Below are positions 1-12,215 of a stretch of DNA of 64,000 nt, in pieces. Position 1 is the stretch's first letter. Every line of letters starts with the position of its first letter. The notes beneath the pieces are model-generated. The model had not been told where the DNA came from. It saw only the letters and a program-made list of their open reading frames with translations, and did not search any database. This DNA is from Hydractinia symbiolongicarpus. Taxonomy: Eukaryota > Cnidaria > Hydrozoa > Anthoathecata > Hydractiniidae. The DNA lies in assembly GCF_029227915.1 (NCBI RefSeq), contig NC_079879.1, positions 29,766,501-29,830,500 of the forward strand. The letters run 5' to 3'. The position numbers were made by a program, and so were the translations under genes.

Positions 1-2450
1 TCACTGGGTTCTTTCCTTGTATACTTTTGACTATACGGGCCGAGTCCGGGATTTACGGGAAATCGCGGGTTTTCGTTTGCAGGCGATTAAATTTGTTTTA
101 TTCAGCGTCTCATCAAAAATGAAACCATTTTTAAAAACTACAAATCTCATGGGCTTTAGTGGTGAAATAATAATTAAAAAAATCGTTTGGGAAATGAGTT
201 TACTCCCTGGGTACTTTCTTTGTATACTTTTGACTATACGGGCCGAGTCCGGGATTTACGGGAAATCGCAGGTTTTCGTTTGCCGGCGATTAAACTTCTT
301 TCATTAGGCGTCTCATCAAAAATGAAAACATTTTTGAAAACTACAAGTCTCATGCGTTTTAGTGGTGAAAAAAAAATTTAAAAAATCGTTCGGGAAATGA
401 GTTTACTCCCTGGGTACTTTCTTTGTATACTTTTGACTATACGGGCCGAGTCCGGGATTTACGGGAAATCGCGGATTTTCGTTTGCTGGCGATTAAACTT
501 CTTTTATTCAGCGTCCCATCAAATATGAAAACATTTTTGAAAACTACAAGTCTCATGCGTTTAGTTGTAAAAAAATAATATAAAAAATCGTTCGGGAAAT
601 GAGTTTACTCACTGGGTACTTTCTTTGTATACTTTTGACTATACGGGCCGAGTCCGGGGTTTACGGGAAATGGCGGGATTTCGTTTGCCGGCGATTAAAC
701 TTCTTTTATTCAGCGTCTCATCAAAAAGTAAAACATTTTTGAAAACTACAAGTCTCATGCGTTTTAGTGGTGAAAAAATAATTTAAAAACTCGTTCGGGA
801 AATGAGTTTACTCCCTGGGTACTTTCTTTGTATACTTTTGACTATATAGGCCAAGCCCGGGATTTACGGGAAATCGCGGGTTTTCGTTTGCCGGCGATTA
901 AACTTCTTTTATTCAGCGTCTCATCAAAAATGAAAACATTTTTGAAAACTACAAGTCCATGCGTTTTAGTGGTGAAAAAATAATTTAAAAAATCGTTCGG
1001 GAAATGAGTTTACTCCCTGGGTACTTTCTTTGTATTATTTTGACTATGCGGGCTAAGCCCGGGATTTACGGGAAATCGCGGGTTTTCGTTTGCCGGCGAT
1101 TAAACTTCTTTTATTCAGCGTCTCATCAAAAATAAAAACATTTTTAAAAACTACAAGTCTTATGCGTTTTAGTGGTGAAAAAATAATTTAAAAAATCTTT
1201 CTGGAAATGAGTTTACTCACAGGGTACTTTCTTTGTATACATTCGACTATACGGGCCAAGCCCGGGATTTACGGGAAATCGCGGGTTTTCGTTTGCCGGC
1301 GATTAAACCTCTTTCATTAAGTGTGTCATCAAAAATGAAAACATTTTTGAAAACTACAAGTCTCATGCGTTTTAGTGGTGAAAAGATAATTTAAAAAATC
1401 GTTTTGGAAATGGGTTTACTCACAGGGTACTTTCTTTGTATACTTTTGACTATGCGGGCCGAGTCCGGGGCTTACGGGAAATGGCGGGTTTTCGTTTGCC
1501 GGCGAATAAACTTCTTTTATTCAGCGTCTCATCAAAAATGAAAACATTTTTGAAAACTACAAGTCTCAAGCGTTTTAGTGGTGAAAAGATAATTTAAAAA
1601 ATCGTTTTGGAAATGAGTTTACTCACAGGGTACTTTCTTTGTATACATTCGACTATACGGGCCTAGCCCGGGATTTACGGGAAATCGCGGGTTTTCGTTT
1701 GCCGCCGATTAAACCACTTTCATTAAGCGTCTCATCAAAAATGAAAACATTTCTAAAAACTACAAGTCTCATGCGTTTTAGTGGTGAAAAAATAACTTAA
1801 AAATTCGTTCGGAAAATAAGTTTACTCACTGGGTACTTTCCATGTATACTTTTGACTATACGGGCCGAGTCCGGGATTTACGGGAAATCGCGGGTTTTCG
1901 TTTGCCGGCGATTAAACTTCTTTTATTCAGCGTCTCATCAAAAATGAAAACATTTTTAAAAACTACAAGTCTCATGGGCTTTAGTGGTGAAATAATAATT
2001 TAAAAAATCGTTTGGGAAATGAATTTACTTCCTGGGTACTTTCTGTGTATACTTTTAACTATACGGGCCGAGTCCTGCGATTTACGGGAAATCGCAGGTT
2101 TTCGTTTGCCGGCGATTAAACTCTTTTTTTTAATCAGCGTCTCATCAAAAATGAAAACACTTTTGAAAACTACAAGTCTCATGCGTTTTAGTGGTGAAAA
2201 AATAATTTAAAAAATCGTTGGGGAAATGAGTTTACACCCTGGTTACTTTCTTTGTAACTTTTGACTATACGGGCCGGGTCCAGGATTTAAGGGAAGTCGC
2301 AGGTTTTTGTTTGCCGGCGATTAAACTTCTTTTATTCAGCGTCTCATCAAAAATGAAAACATTTTTGAAAACTACAAGTCTCATGCGTTTTAGTGGTGAA
2401 AAAATAATTTAAAAATTCGTTCAGGAAATGAGTTTACTCACTGGGTTCTT
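1..2450 (+). repeat. Left-end block, duplicated at about 6698-9150
   Basis: About twelve monomers whose order of variants matches 6698-9150 at an offset of 6696-6697 bp (33 monomers). Shared markers include CATTTTTAAAAACTACAAATC near 125 and 6830, CATCAAATATG near 510 and 7210, AATTTAAAAACTCG near 781 and 7481, the missing bases in AAGTCCATG near 955, GCCGCCGATT near 1700 and 8400, and the T-run monomer near 2125 and 8820. The copies differ at scattered sites, such as TATGCGGG near 1451 against TATGGGGG near 8148. No gene is present. Confidence 0.85.
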
Positions 2451-5400
2451 TCCTTGTATACTTTTGACTATACGGGCCGAGTCCGGGATTTACGGGAAAT
2501 CGCAGGTTTTCGTTTGCCGGCGATTAAACTTCTTTTATTCAGCGTCTCATCAAAAATGAAAACATTTTTGAAAACTACAAGTCTCATGCGTTTTAGTGGT
2601 GAAAAAAAAAATTAAAAAATCGTTTGAGAAATGAGTTTACTCCCTGGGTACTTTCTTTGTATACTTTTGACTATACGGGCCGAGTCCGGGATTTACGGGA
2701 AATTGCGGATTTTCGTTTGCCGGCGATTAAACTTCTTTTATTCAGCGTCCCATCAAATATGAAAACATTTTTGAAAACTACAAGTCTCATGCGTTCAGTG
2801 GTAAAAAAATAATATAAAAAATCGTTCGGGAAATGAGTTTACTCCCTGGGTACTTTCTTTGTATACTTTTGACTATACGGGCCGAGTCCGGGGTTTACGG
2901 GAAATGGCGGGATTTCGTTTGCCGGCGATTAAACTTCTTTTATTCAGCGTCTCATCAAAAATGAAAACATTTTTGAAAATTACAAGTCTCATGTGTTTTA
3001 GTGGTGAAAAAATAATTTAAAAAATCGTTCGGGAAATGAGTTTACTCCCTGGGCACTTTCTTTGTATACTCTTGACTATACGGGCCGAGTCCGGGATTTA
3101 CGGGAAATCGCAGGTTTTCGTTTGCCGGCGATTAAACTTCTTTTATTCAGCGTCTCATCAAAAATGAAAACATTTTTAAAAACTACAAGTCTCATGGGCT
3201 TTAGTGGAGAAATAATAATTTAAAAAATCGTTTGGGAAATGAGTTTACTCCCTGGGTACTTTCTTTGTGTACTTTTGACTATGCGGGCCAAGCCCGGGAT
3301 TTACGGGAAATCGCGGGTTTTCGTTTGCCGGCGATTAAACTTCTTTTATTCAGCGTCTCATCAAAAATAAAAACATTTTTGAAAACTACAAGTCTCATGC
3401 GTTTTAGTGGTGAAAAAATAATTTAAAAAATCGTTCGGGAAATGAGTTTACTCCCTGGGTACTTTCTTTGTATACTTTTGACTATGCGGGCCAAGCCCGG
3501 GATTTACGGGAAATCGCGGGTTTTCGTTTGACGGCGATTAAACTTCTTTCATTAAGCGTCTCATCAAAAATGAAAACATTTTTGAAAACTACAAGTCTCA
3601 TGCGTTTTAGTGGTGAAAAAATAATTTAAAAAATCGTTCGGGAAATGAGTTTACTCCCAGGGTACTTTCTTTGTATACTTTTGACTATACGGGCCGAGTC
3701 CGGGATTTACGGGAAATTGCGGATTTTTGTTTGCCGGCGATTAAACTTCTTTTATTCAGCGTTCCATCAAATATGAAAACATTTTTGAAAACTACAAGCC
3801 TCATGCGTTTAGTGGTAAAAAAATAATGTAAAAAAGCGTTCGGGAAATGAGTTTACTCCCTGGGTACTTTCTTTGTATACTTTTGACTATACGGGCCGTG
3901 TCCGGGGTATACGGGAAATGGTGGGATTTCGTTTGCCGGCGATTAAACTTCTTTTATTCAGCGTCTCATCAAAAATGAAAACATTTTTGAAAACTACAAG
4001 TCCATGCGTTTTAGTGGTGAAAAAATAAATTAAAAAATCGTTCGGGAAATGAGTTTACTCCCTGGGTACTTTCTTTGTATACTTTTGACTATGCGGGCCA
4101 AGCCCGGGATTTACGGGAAATCGCGGGTTTTCGTTTGCCGGCGATTAAACTTCTTTTATTCAGCGTCTCATCAAAAATGAAAAGATTTTTGAAAACTACA
4201 AGTCCATGCGTTTTAGTGGTGAAAAAATAATTTAAAAAATCTTTCTGGAAATGAGTTTACTCACAGGGTACTTTCTTTGTATACATTCGACTATACGGGC
4301 CAAGCCCGGGATTTACAGGAAATCGCGGGTTTTCGTTTGCCGGCGATTAAACCTCTTTCATTAAGTGTCTCATCAAAAATGAAAACATTTTTGAAAACTA
4401 CAAGTCTCATGCGTTTTAGTGGTGAAAAAAAAATTTAAAAAATCGTTCGGGAAATGAGTTTACTCCCTGGGTACTTTCTTTGTATACATTCAACTATACG
4501 GGCCAAGCCCCGGATTTACGGGAAAACGCGGGGTTTCGTTTGCCGGCGATTAAACCTTTTTCATTAAGCGTCTCATCAAAAATGGAAACATTTTTGAAAA
4601 CTACAAGTCTCATGCGTTTTAGTGGTGAAAAAATAATTTAAAAAATCGTTCGGGAAATGAGTTTACTCCCTGGGTACTTTCTTTGTATACTTTTGACTAT
4701 ACGGGCCGAGACCGGGATTTACGAGAAATCGCGGATTTTTGTTTGCCAGCGATTAAACTTCTTTTATTCAGCGTCTCATCAAGAATGAAAACATTTTTGA
4801 AAACTACAAGTCTCATGCGTTTTAGTGGTGAAAAGATAATTTAAAAAATCGTTTTGGAAATGGGTTTACTCACAGGGTACTTTCTTTGTATACATTTGAC
4901 TATGCGGGCCGAGTCCGGGGTTTACGGGAAATGGCGGGTTTTCGTTTGCCGGCGAATAAACTTCTTTTATTCAGCGTCTCATCAAAAATGAAGACATTTT
5001 TGAAAATTACAAGTCTCAAGGGTTTTAGTGGTGAAAAGATAATTTAAAAAATCGTTTTGGAAATGAGTTTACTCACAGGGTACTTCCTTTGTATACATTC
5101 GACTATACGGGCCTAGCCCGGGATTTACGGGAAATCGCGGGTTTTCGTTTGCCGGCGATTAAACCACTTTCATTAAGCGTCTCATCAAAAATGAAAACAT
5201 TTCTAAAAACTACAAGTCTCATGCGTTTTAGTGGTGAAAAAATAATTTAAAAATTCGTTCGGGAAATGAGTTTACTCACTTGGTTCTTTCCTTGTATACT
5301 TTTGACTATACGGGCCGAGTCCGGGATTTACGGGAAATCGCGGGTTTTCGTTTGCAGGCGATTAAATTTCTTTTATTCAGCGTCTCATCAAAAATGAAAC

Positions 5401-6697
5401 CATTTTTAAAAACTACAAATCTCATGGGCTTTAGTGGTGAAATAATAATTAAAAAAATCGTTTGGGAAATGAATTTACTCCCTGGGTACTTTCTTTGTAT
5501 ACTTTTGACTATACGGGCCGAGTCCGGGATTTACGGGAAATTGCAGGTTTTCGTTTGCCGGCGATTAAACTTCTTTCATTAGGCGTCTCATCAAAAATGA
5601 AAACATTTTTGAAAACTACAAGTCTCATGCGTTTTAGTGGTGAAAAAAAAATTTAAAAAATCGTTCGGGAAATGAGTTTACACCCTGGGTACTTTCTTTG
5701 TAACTTTTGACTATACGGGCCGAGTCCAGGATTTAAGGGAAATCGCAGGTTTTCGTTTGCCGGCGATTAAACTTCTTTTATTCAGCGTCTCATCAAAAAT
5801 GAAAACATTTTTGAAAACTACAAGTCTCATGCGTTTTAGTGGTGAAAAAATAATTTAAAAATTCGTTCGGGAAATGAGTTTACTCACTGGGTTCTTTCCT
5901 TGTATACTTTTGACTATACGGGCCTAGCCCGGGATTTACGGGAAATCGCGGGTTTTCGTTTGCCGGCGATTAAACCACTTTCATTAAGCGTCTCATCAAA
6001 AATGAAAACATTTCTAAAAACTACAAGTCTCATGCGTTTTAGTGGTGAAAAAATAACTTAAAAATTCGTTCGGAAAATAAGTTTACTCACTGGGTACTTT
6101 CCATGTATACTTTTGACTATACGGGCCGAGTACGGGATTTACGGGAAATCGCGGGTTTTCGTTTGCCGGCGATTAAACTTCTTTTATTCAGCGTCTCATC
6201 AAAAATGAAAACATTTTTAAAAACTACAAGTCTCATGGGCTTTAGTGGTGATATAATAATTTAAAAAATCGTTTGGGAAATGAGTTTACTCCCTGGGTAC
6301 TTTCTGTGTATACTTTTGACTATACGGGCCGAGTCCGGGATTTACTGGAAATCGCAGGTTTTCGTTTGCCGGAGATTAAACTCTTTTTTTTAATCAGCGT
6401 CTCATCAAAAATGAAAACAATTTTGAAAACTACAAGTCTCATGCGTTTTAGTGGTGAAAAAAAAATTTAAAAAATCGTTCGGGAAATGAGTTTACACCCT
6501 GGGTACTTTCTTTGTAACTTTTGACTATACGGGCCGAGTCCAGGATTTAAGGGAAATCGCAGGTTTTCGTTTGCCGGCGATTAAACTTCTTTTATTCAGC
6601 GTCTCATCAAAAATGAAAACATTTTTGAAAACTACAAGTCTCATGCGTTTTAGTGGTGAAAAAATAATTTAAAAATTCGTTCAGGAAATGAGTTTAC
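2451..6697 (+). repeat. Satellite block between the two 6.7-kb copies
   Basis: About 21 monomers of mixed subfamilies. The stretch at about 2600-3995 has a colinear inverted copy at about 50650-52050. The stretch at about 4791-5250 repeats 1341-1800 at an offset of 3450 bp (17 monomers), sharing the GATAATTTAAAAAATCGTTTTGG junction type and GGGTTTACTCACAGGG. Near 5265-5660 there is a further copy of the first two monomers of the window. Small private changes (ACGGCG at 3531, a GTGTACT-type change near 3268, GTATACTCTTGAC near 3066) allow individual monomers to be tracked. No gene or foreign insertion is seen. Confidence 0.85.
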
Positions 6698-9394
6698 TCA
6701 CTGGGTTCTTTCCTTGTATACTTTTGACTATACGGGCCGAGTCCGGGATTTACGGGAAATCGCGGGTTTTCGTTTGCAGGCGATTAAATTTCTTTTATTC
6801 AGCGTCTCATCAAAAATGAAACCATTTTTAAAAACTACAAATCTCATGGGCTTTAGTGGTGAAATAATAATTAAAAAAATCGTTTGGGAAATGAGTTTAC
6901 TCCCTGGGTACTTTCTTTGTATACTTTTGACTATACGGGCCGAGTCCGGGATTTACGGGAAATTGCAGGTTTTCGTTTGCCGGCGATTAAACTTCTTTCA
7001 TTAGGCGTCTCATCAAAAATGAAAACATTTTTGAAAACTACAAGTCTCATGCGTTTTAGTGGTGAAAAAAAAATTTAAAAAATCGTTCGGGAAATGAGTT
7101 TACTCCCTGGGTACTTTCTTTGTATACTTTTGACTATACGGGCCGAGTCCGGGATTTACGGGAAATCGCGGATTTTCGTTTGCTGGCGATTAAACTTCTT
7201 TTATTCAGCGTCCCATCAAATATGAAAACATTTTTGAAAACTACAAGTCTCATGCGTTTAGTTGTAAAAAAATAATATAAAAAATCGTTCGGGAAATGAG
7301 TTTACTCCCTGGGTACTTTCTTTGTATACTTTTGACTATACGGGCCGAGTCCGGGGTTTACGGGAAATGGCGGGATTTCGTTTGCCGGCGATTAAACTTC
7401 TTTTATTCAGCGTCTCATCAAAAATGAAAACATTTTTGAAAACTACAAGTCTCATGCGTTTTAGTGGTGAAAAAATAATTTAAAAACTCGTTCGGGAAAT
7501 GAGTTTACTCGCTGGGTACTTTCTTTGTATACTTTTGACTATACAGGCCAAACCCGGGATTTACGGGAAATCGCGGGTTTTCGTTTGCCGGCGATTAAAC
7601 TTCTTTTATTCAGCGTCTCATCAAAAATGAAAACATTTTTGAAAACTACAAGTCCATGCGTTTTAGTGGTGAAAAAATAAATTAAAAAATCGTTCGGGAA
7701 ATGAGTTTACTCCCTGGGTACTTTCTTTGTATTATTTTGACTATGCGGGCTAAGCCCGGGATTTACGGGAAATCGCGGGTTTTCGTTTGCCGGCGATTAA
7801 ACTTCTTTTATTCAGCGTCTCATCAAAAATGAAAACATTTTTAAAAACTACAAGTCTTATGCGTTTTAGTGGTGAAAAAATAATTTAAAAAATCTTTCTG
7901 GAAATGAGTTTACTCACAGGGTACTTTCTTTGTATACATTCGACTATACGGGCCAAGCCCGGGATTTACGGGAAATCGCGGGTTTTCGTTTGCCGGCGAT
8001 TAAACCTCTTTCATTAAGTGTCTCATCAAAAATGAAAACATTTTTGAAAACTACAAGTCTCATGCGTTTTAGTGGTGAAAAGATAATTTAAAAAATCGTT
8101 TTGGAAATGGGTTTACTCACAGGGTACTTTCTTTGTATACTTTTGACTATGGGGGCCGAGTCCGGGGTTTACGGGAAATGGCGGGTTTTCGTTTGCCGGC
8201 GAATAAACTTCTTTTATTCAGCGTCTCATCAAAAATGAAAACATTTTTGAAAACTACAAGTCTCAAGCGTTTTAGTGGTGAAAAGATAATTTAAAAAATC
8301 GTTTTGGAAATGAGTTTACTCACAGGGTACTTTCTTTGTATACATTCGACTATACGGGCCTAGCCCGGGATTTACGGGAAATCGCGGGTTTTCGTTTGCC
8401 GCCGATTAAACCACTTTCATTAAGCGTCTCATCAAAAATGAAAACATTTCTAAAAACTACAAGTCTCATGCGTTTTAGTGGTGAAAAAATAACATAAAAA
8501 TTCGTTCGTAAAATAAGTTTACTCACTGGGTACTTTCCATGTATACTTTTGACTATACGGGCCGAGTCCGGGATTTACGGGAAATCGCGGGTTTTCGTTT
8601 GCCGGCGATTAAACTTCTTTTATTCAGCGTCTCATCAAAAATGAAAACATTTTTAAAAACTACAAGTCTCATGGGCTTTAGTGGTGAAATAATAATTTAA
8701 AAAATCGTTTGGGAAATGAATTTACTTCCTGGGTACTTTCTGTGTATACTTTTAACTATACGGGCCGAGTCCGGGATTTACGGGAAATCGCAGGTTTTCG
8801 TTTGCCGGCGATTAAACTCTTTTTTTTAATCAGCGTCTCATCAAAAATGAAAACACTTTTGAAAACTACAAGTCTCATGCGTTTTAGTGGTGAAAAAATA
8901 ATTTAAAAAATCGTTGGGGAAATGAGTTTACACCCTGGTTACTTTCTTTGTAACTTTTGACTATACGGGCCGGGTCCAGGATTTAAGGGAAATCGCAGGT
9001 TTTTGTTTGCCGGCGATTAAACTTCTTTTATTCAGCGTCTCATCAAAAATGAAAACATTTTTGAAAACTACAAGTCTCGTGCGTTTTAGTGGTGAAAAAA
9101 TAATTTAAAAATTCGTTCAGGAAATGAGTTTACTCACTGGGTTCTTTCCTTGTATACTTTTGACTATACGGGCCGAGTCTGGGATTTACGGGAAATCGCG
9201 GGTTTTCGTTTGCAGGCGATTAAACTTCTTTTATTCAGCGTCTCATCAAAAATGAAACCATTTTTAAAAACTACAAGTCTCATGCGTTTAGTGGTAAAAA
9301 AATAATATAAAAAATCGTTCGGGAAATGAGTTTACTCCCTGGGTACTTTCTTTGTATACTTTTGACTATACGGGCCGAGTCCGGGGTTTACGGG
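6698..9394 (+). repeat. Second copy of the left-end block
   Basis: This repeats 1-2450 at an offset of about 6697 bp. Its right part, about 8148-9285, was copied again to about 13021-14158 (offset 4873 bp, 24 monomers). The TATGGGGGCC variant at 8148 and at 13021 links those two copies and excludes the window's left end (TATGCGGG) as the direct source. The last monomers run into the 1421-bp higher-order repeat. Confidence 0.85.
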
Positions 9395-12215
9395 AAATGG
9401 CGGGATTTCGTTTGCCGGCGATTAAACTTCTTTTATTCAGCGTCTCAGCAAAAATGAAAACATTTTTGAAAACTACAAGTCTCATGCGTTTTAGTGGTGA
9501 AAAAATAATTTAAAAAATCGTTCGGGAAATGAGTTTACTTCCTGGGTACTTTCTTTGTATACTTTTGACTATACGGGCCAAGCCCGGGATTTACGGGAAA
9601 TCGCGGGTTTTCGTTTGCCGGCGATTAAACTTCTTTTATTCAGCGTCTCATCAAAAATGAAAACATTTTTAAAAACTACAAGTCTCATGCGTTTTAGTGG
9701 TGAAAAAATAATTTAAAAAATCGTTCGGGAAATGAGTTTACTTCCTGGGTACTTTCTTTGTATACTTTTGACTATACGGGCCAAGCCCGGGATTTACGGG
9801 AAATCGCGGGTTTTCGTTTGCCGGCGATTAAACTTCTTTTATTCAGCGTCTCGTCAAAAATGAAAACATTTTTAAAAACTACAAGTCTCATGCGTTTTAG
9901 TGGTGAAAAAATAATTTAAAAAATCGTTCGGGAAATGAGTTTACTTCCTGGGTACTTTCTTTGTATACTTTTGACTATACGGGCCAAGCCCGGGATTTAC
10001 GGGAAATCGCGGGTTTTCGTTTGCCGGCGATTAAACTTCTTTTATTCAGCGTCTCATCAAAAATGAAAACATTTTTAAAAACTAAAAGTCTTATGCGTTT
10101 TAGTGGTGAAAAAATAATTTATAAAATCGTTCTGGAAATGAGTTTACTCACAGGGTACTTTCTTTGTATACATTCGACTATACGGGCCAAGCCCGGGATT
10201 TACGGGAAATCGCGGGTTTTTGTTTGCCGGCGATTAAACCTCTTTCATTAAGCGTCTCATCAAAAATGAAAACATTTTTGAAAACTACAAGTCTCATGCG
10301 TTTTAGTGGTGAAAAAATGATTTAAAAAATCGTTCGGAAAATGAGTTTACTCCCTGGGTACTTTCTTTGTATACTTTTGATTATACGGGTCGAGCCCAGG
10401 ATTTGCGGGAAATCGCGGATTTTCGTTTGCCGGCGATTAAACCACTTTCATTAAGCGTCTCATCAAAAATGAAAACATTTCTGAAAACTACAAGTCTCAT
10501 GCGTTTTAGTGGTGAAAAAATAATTTAAAAAATCGTTCGGGAAATGAGTTTACTCACAGGGTACTTTCTTTGTATACATTCGACTATACGGGCCAAGCCC
10601 GGGATTTACGGGAATTCGCGGGTTTTCGTTTGCCGGCGATTAAACTTCTTTTATTCAGCGTCTCATCAAAAATGAAAACATTTTTGAAAACTACAAGTCT
10701 CATGGGCTTTAGTGGTGAAATAATAATTTAAAAAATCATTTCGGAAATGAGTTTACTTCCTGGGTACTTTCTTTGTATACTTTTGACTATACCGGCCGAG
10801 TCCGGGATTTACGGGAAATGGCGGGATTTCGTTTGCCGGCGATTAAACTTCTTTTATTCAGCGTCTCAGCAAAAATGAAAACATTTTTGAAAACTACAAG
10901 TCTCATGCGTTTTAGTGGTGAAAAAATAATTTAAAAAATCGTTCGGGAAATGAGTTTACTTCCTGGGTACTTTCTTTGTATACTTTTGACTATACGGGCC
11001 AAGCCCGGGATTTACGGGAAATCGCGGGTTTTCGTTTGCCGGCGATTAAACTTCTTTTATTCAGCGTCTCATCAAAAATGAAAACATTTTTAAAAACTAC
11101 AAGTCTCATGCGTTTTAGTGGTGAAAAAATAATTTAAAAAATCGTTCGGGAAATGAGTTTACTTCCTGGGTACTTTCTTTGTATACTTTTGACTATACGG
11201 GCCAAGCCCGGGATTTACGGGAAATCGCGGGTTTTCGTTTGCCGGCGATTAAACTTCTTTTATTCAGCGTCTCATCAAAAATGAAAACATTTTTAAAAAC
11301 TACAAGTCTCATGCGTTTTAGTGGTGAAAAAATAATTTAAAAAATCGTTCGGGAAATGAGTTTACTTCCTGGGTACTTTCTTTGTATACTTTTGACTATA
11401 CGGGCCAAGCCCGGGATTTACGGGAAATCGCGGGTTTTCGTTTGCCGGCGATTAAACTTCTTTTATTCAGCGTCTCATCAAAAATGAAAACATTTTTAAA
11501 AACTAAAAGTCTTATGCGTTTTAGTGGTGAAAAAATAATTTATAAAATCGTTCTGGAAATGAGTTTACTCACAGGGTACTTTCTTTGTATACATTCGACT
11601 ATACGGGCCAAGCCCGGGATTTACGGGAAATCGCGGGTTTTTGTTTGCCGGCGATTAAACCTCTTTCATTAAGCGTCTCATCAAAAATGAAAACATTTTT
11701 GAAAACTACAAGTCTCATGCGTTTTAGTGGTGAAAAAATGATTTAAAAAATCGTTCGGAAAATGAGTTTACTCCCTGGGTACTTTCTTTGTATACTTTTG
11801 ATTATACGGGTCGAGCCCAGGATTTGCGGGAAATCGCGGATTTTCGTTTGCCGGCGATTAAACCACTTTCATTAAGCGTCTCATCAAAAATGAAAACATT
11901 TCTGAAAACTACAAGTCTCATGCGTTTTAGTGGTGAAAAAATAATTTAAAAAATCGTTCGGGAAATGAGTTTACTCACAGGGTACTTTCTTTGTATACAT
12001 TCGACTATACGGGCCAAGCCCGGGATTTACGGGAATTCGCGGGTTTTCGTTTGCCGGCGATTAAACTTCTTTTATTCAGCGTCTCATCAAAAATGAAAAC
12101 ATTTTTGAAAACTACAAGTCTCATGGGCTTTAGTGGTGAAATAATAATTTAAAAAATCATTTCGGAAATGAGTTTACTTCCTGGGTACTTTCTTTGTATA
12201 CTTTTGACTATACGG
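9395..12215 (+). repeat. 1421-bp (7-monomer) higher-order repeat, two tandem copies
   Basis: Two nearly identical copies lie side by side, at about 9395-10815 and 10816-12215. Fixed markers at a constant 1421-bp offset include CGTCTCAGCA at 9441 and 10862, an ACTAAAAGTC variant near 10081 and 11502, the TTGATTATACGGGTCGAG monomer near 10377 and 11798, GAATTC at 10612 and 12033, and AATCATTTCGG near 10735 and 12156. Three successive monomers inside each copy are almost identical to each other (CCAAGCCCGGG type). The low divergence suggests a recent duplication. Confidence 0.92.
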
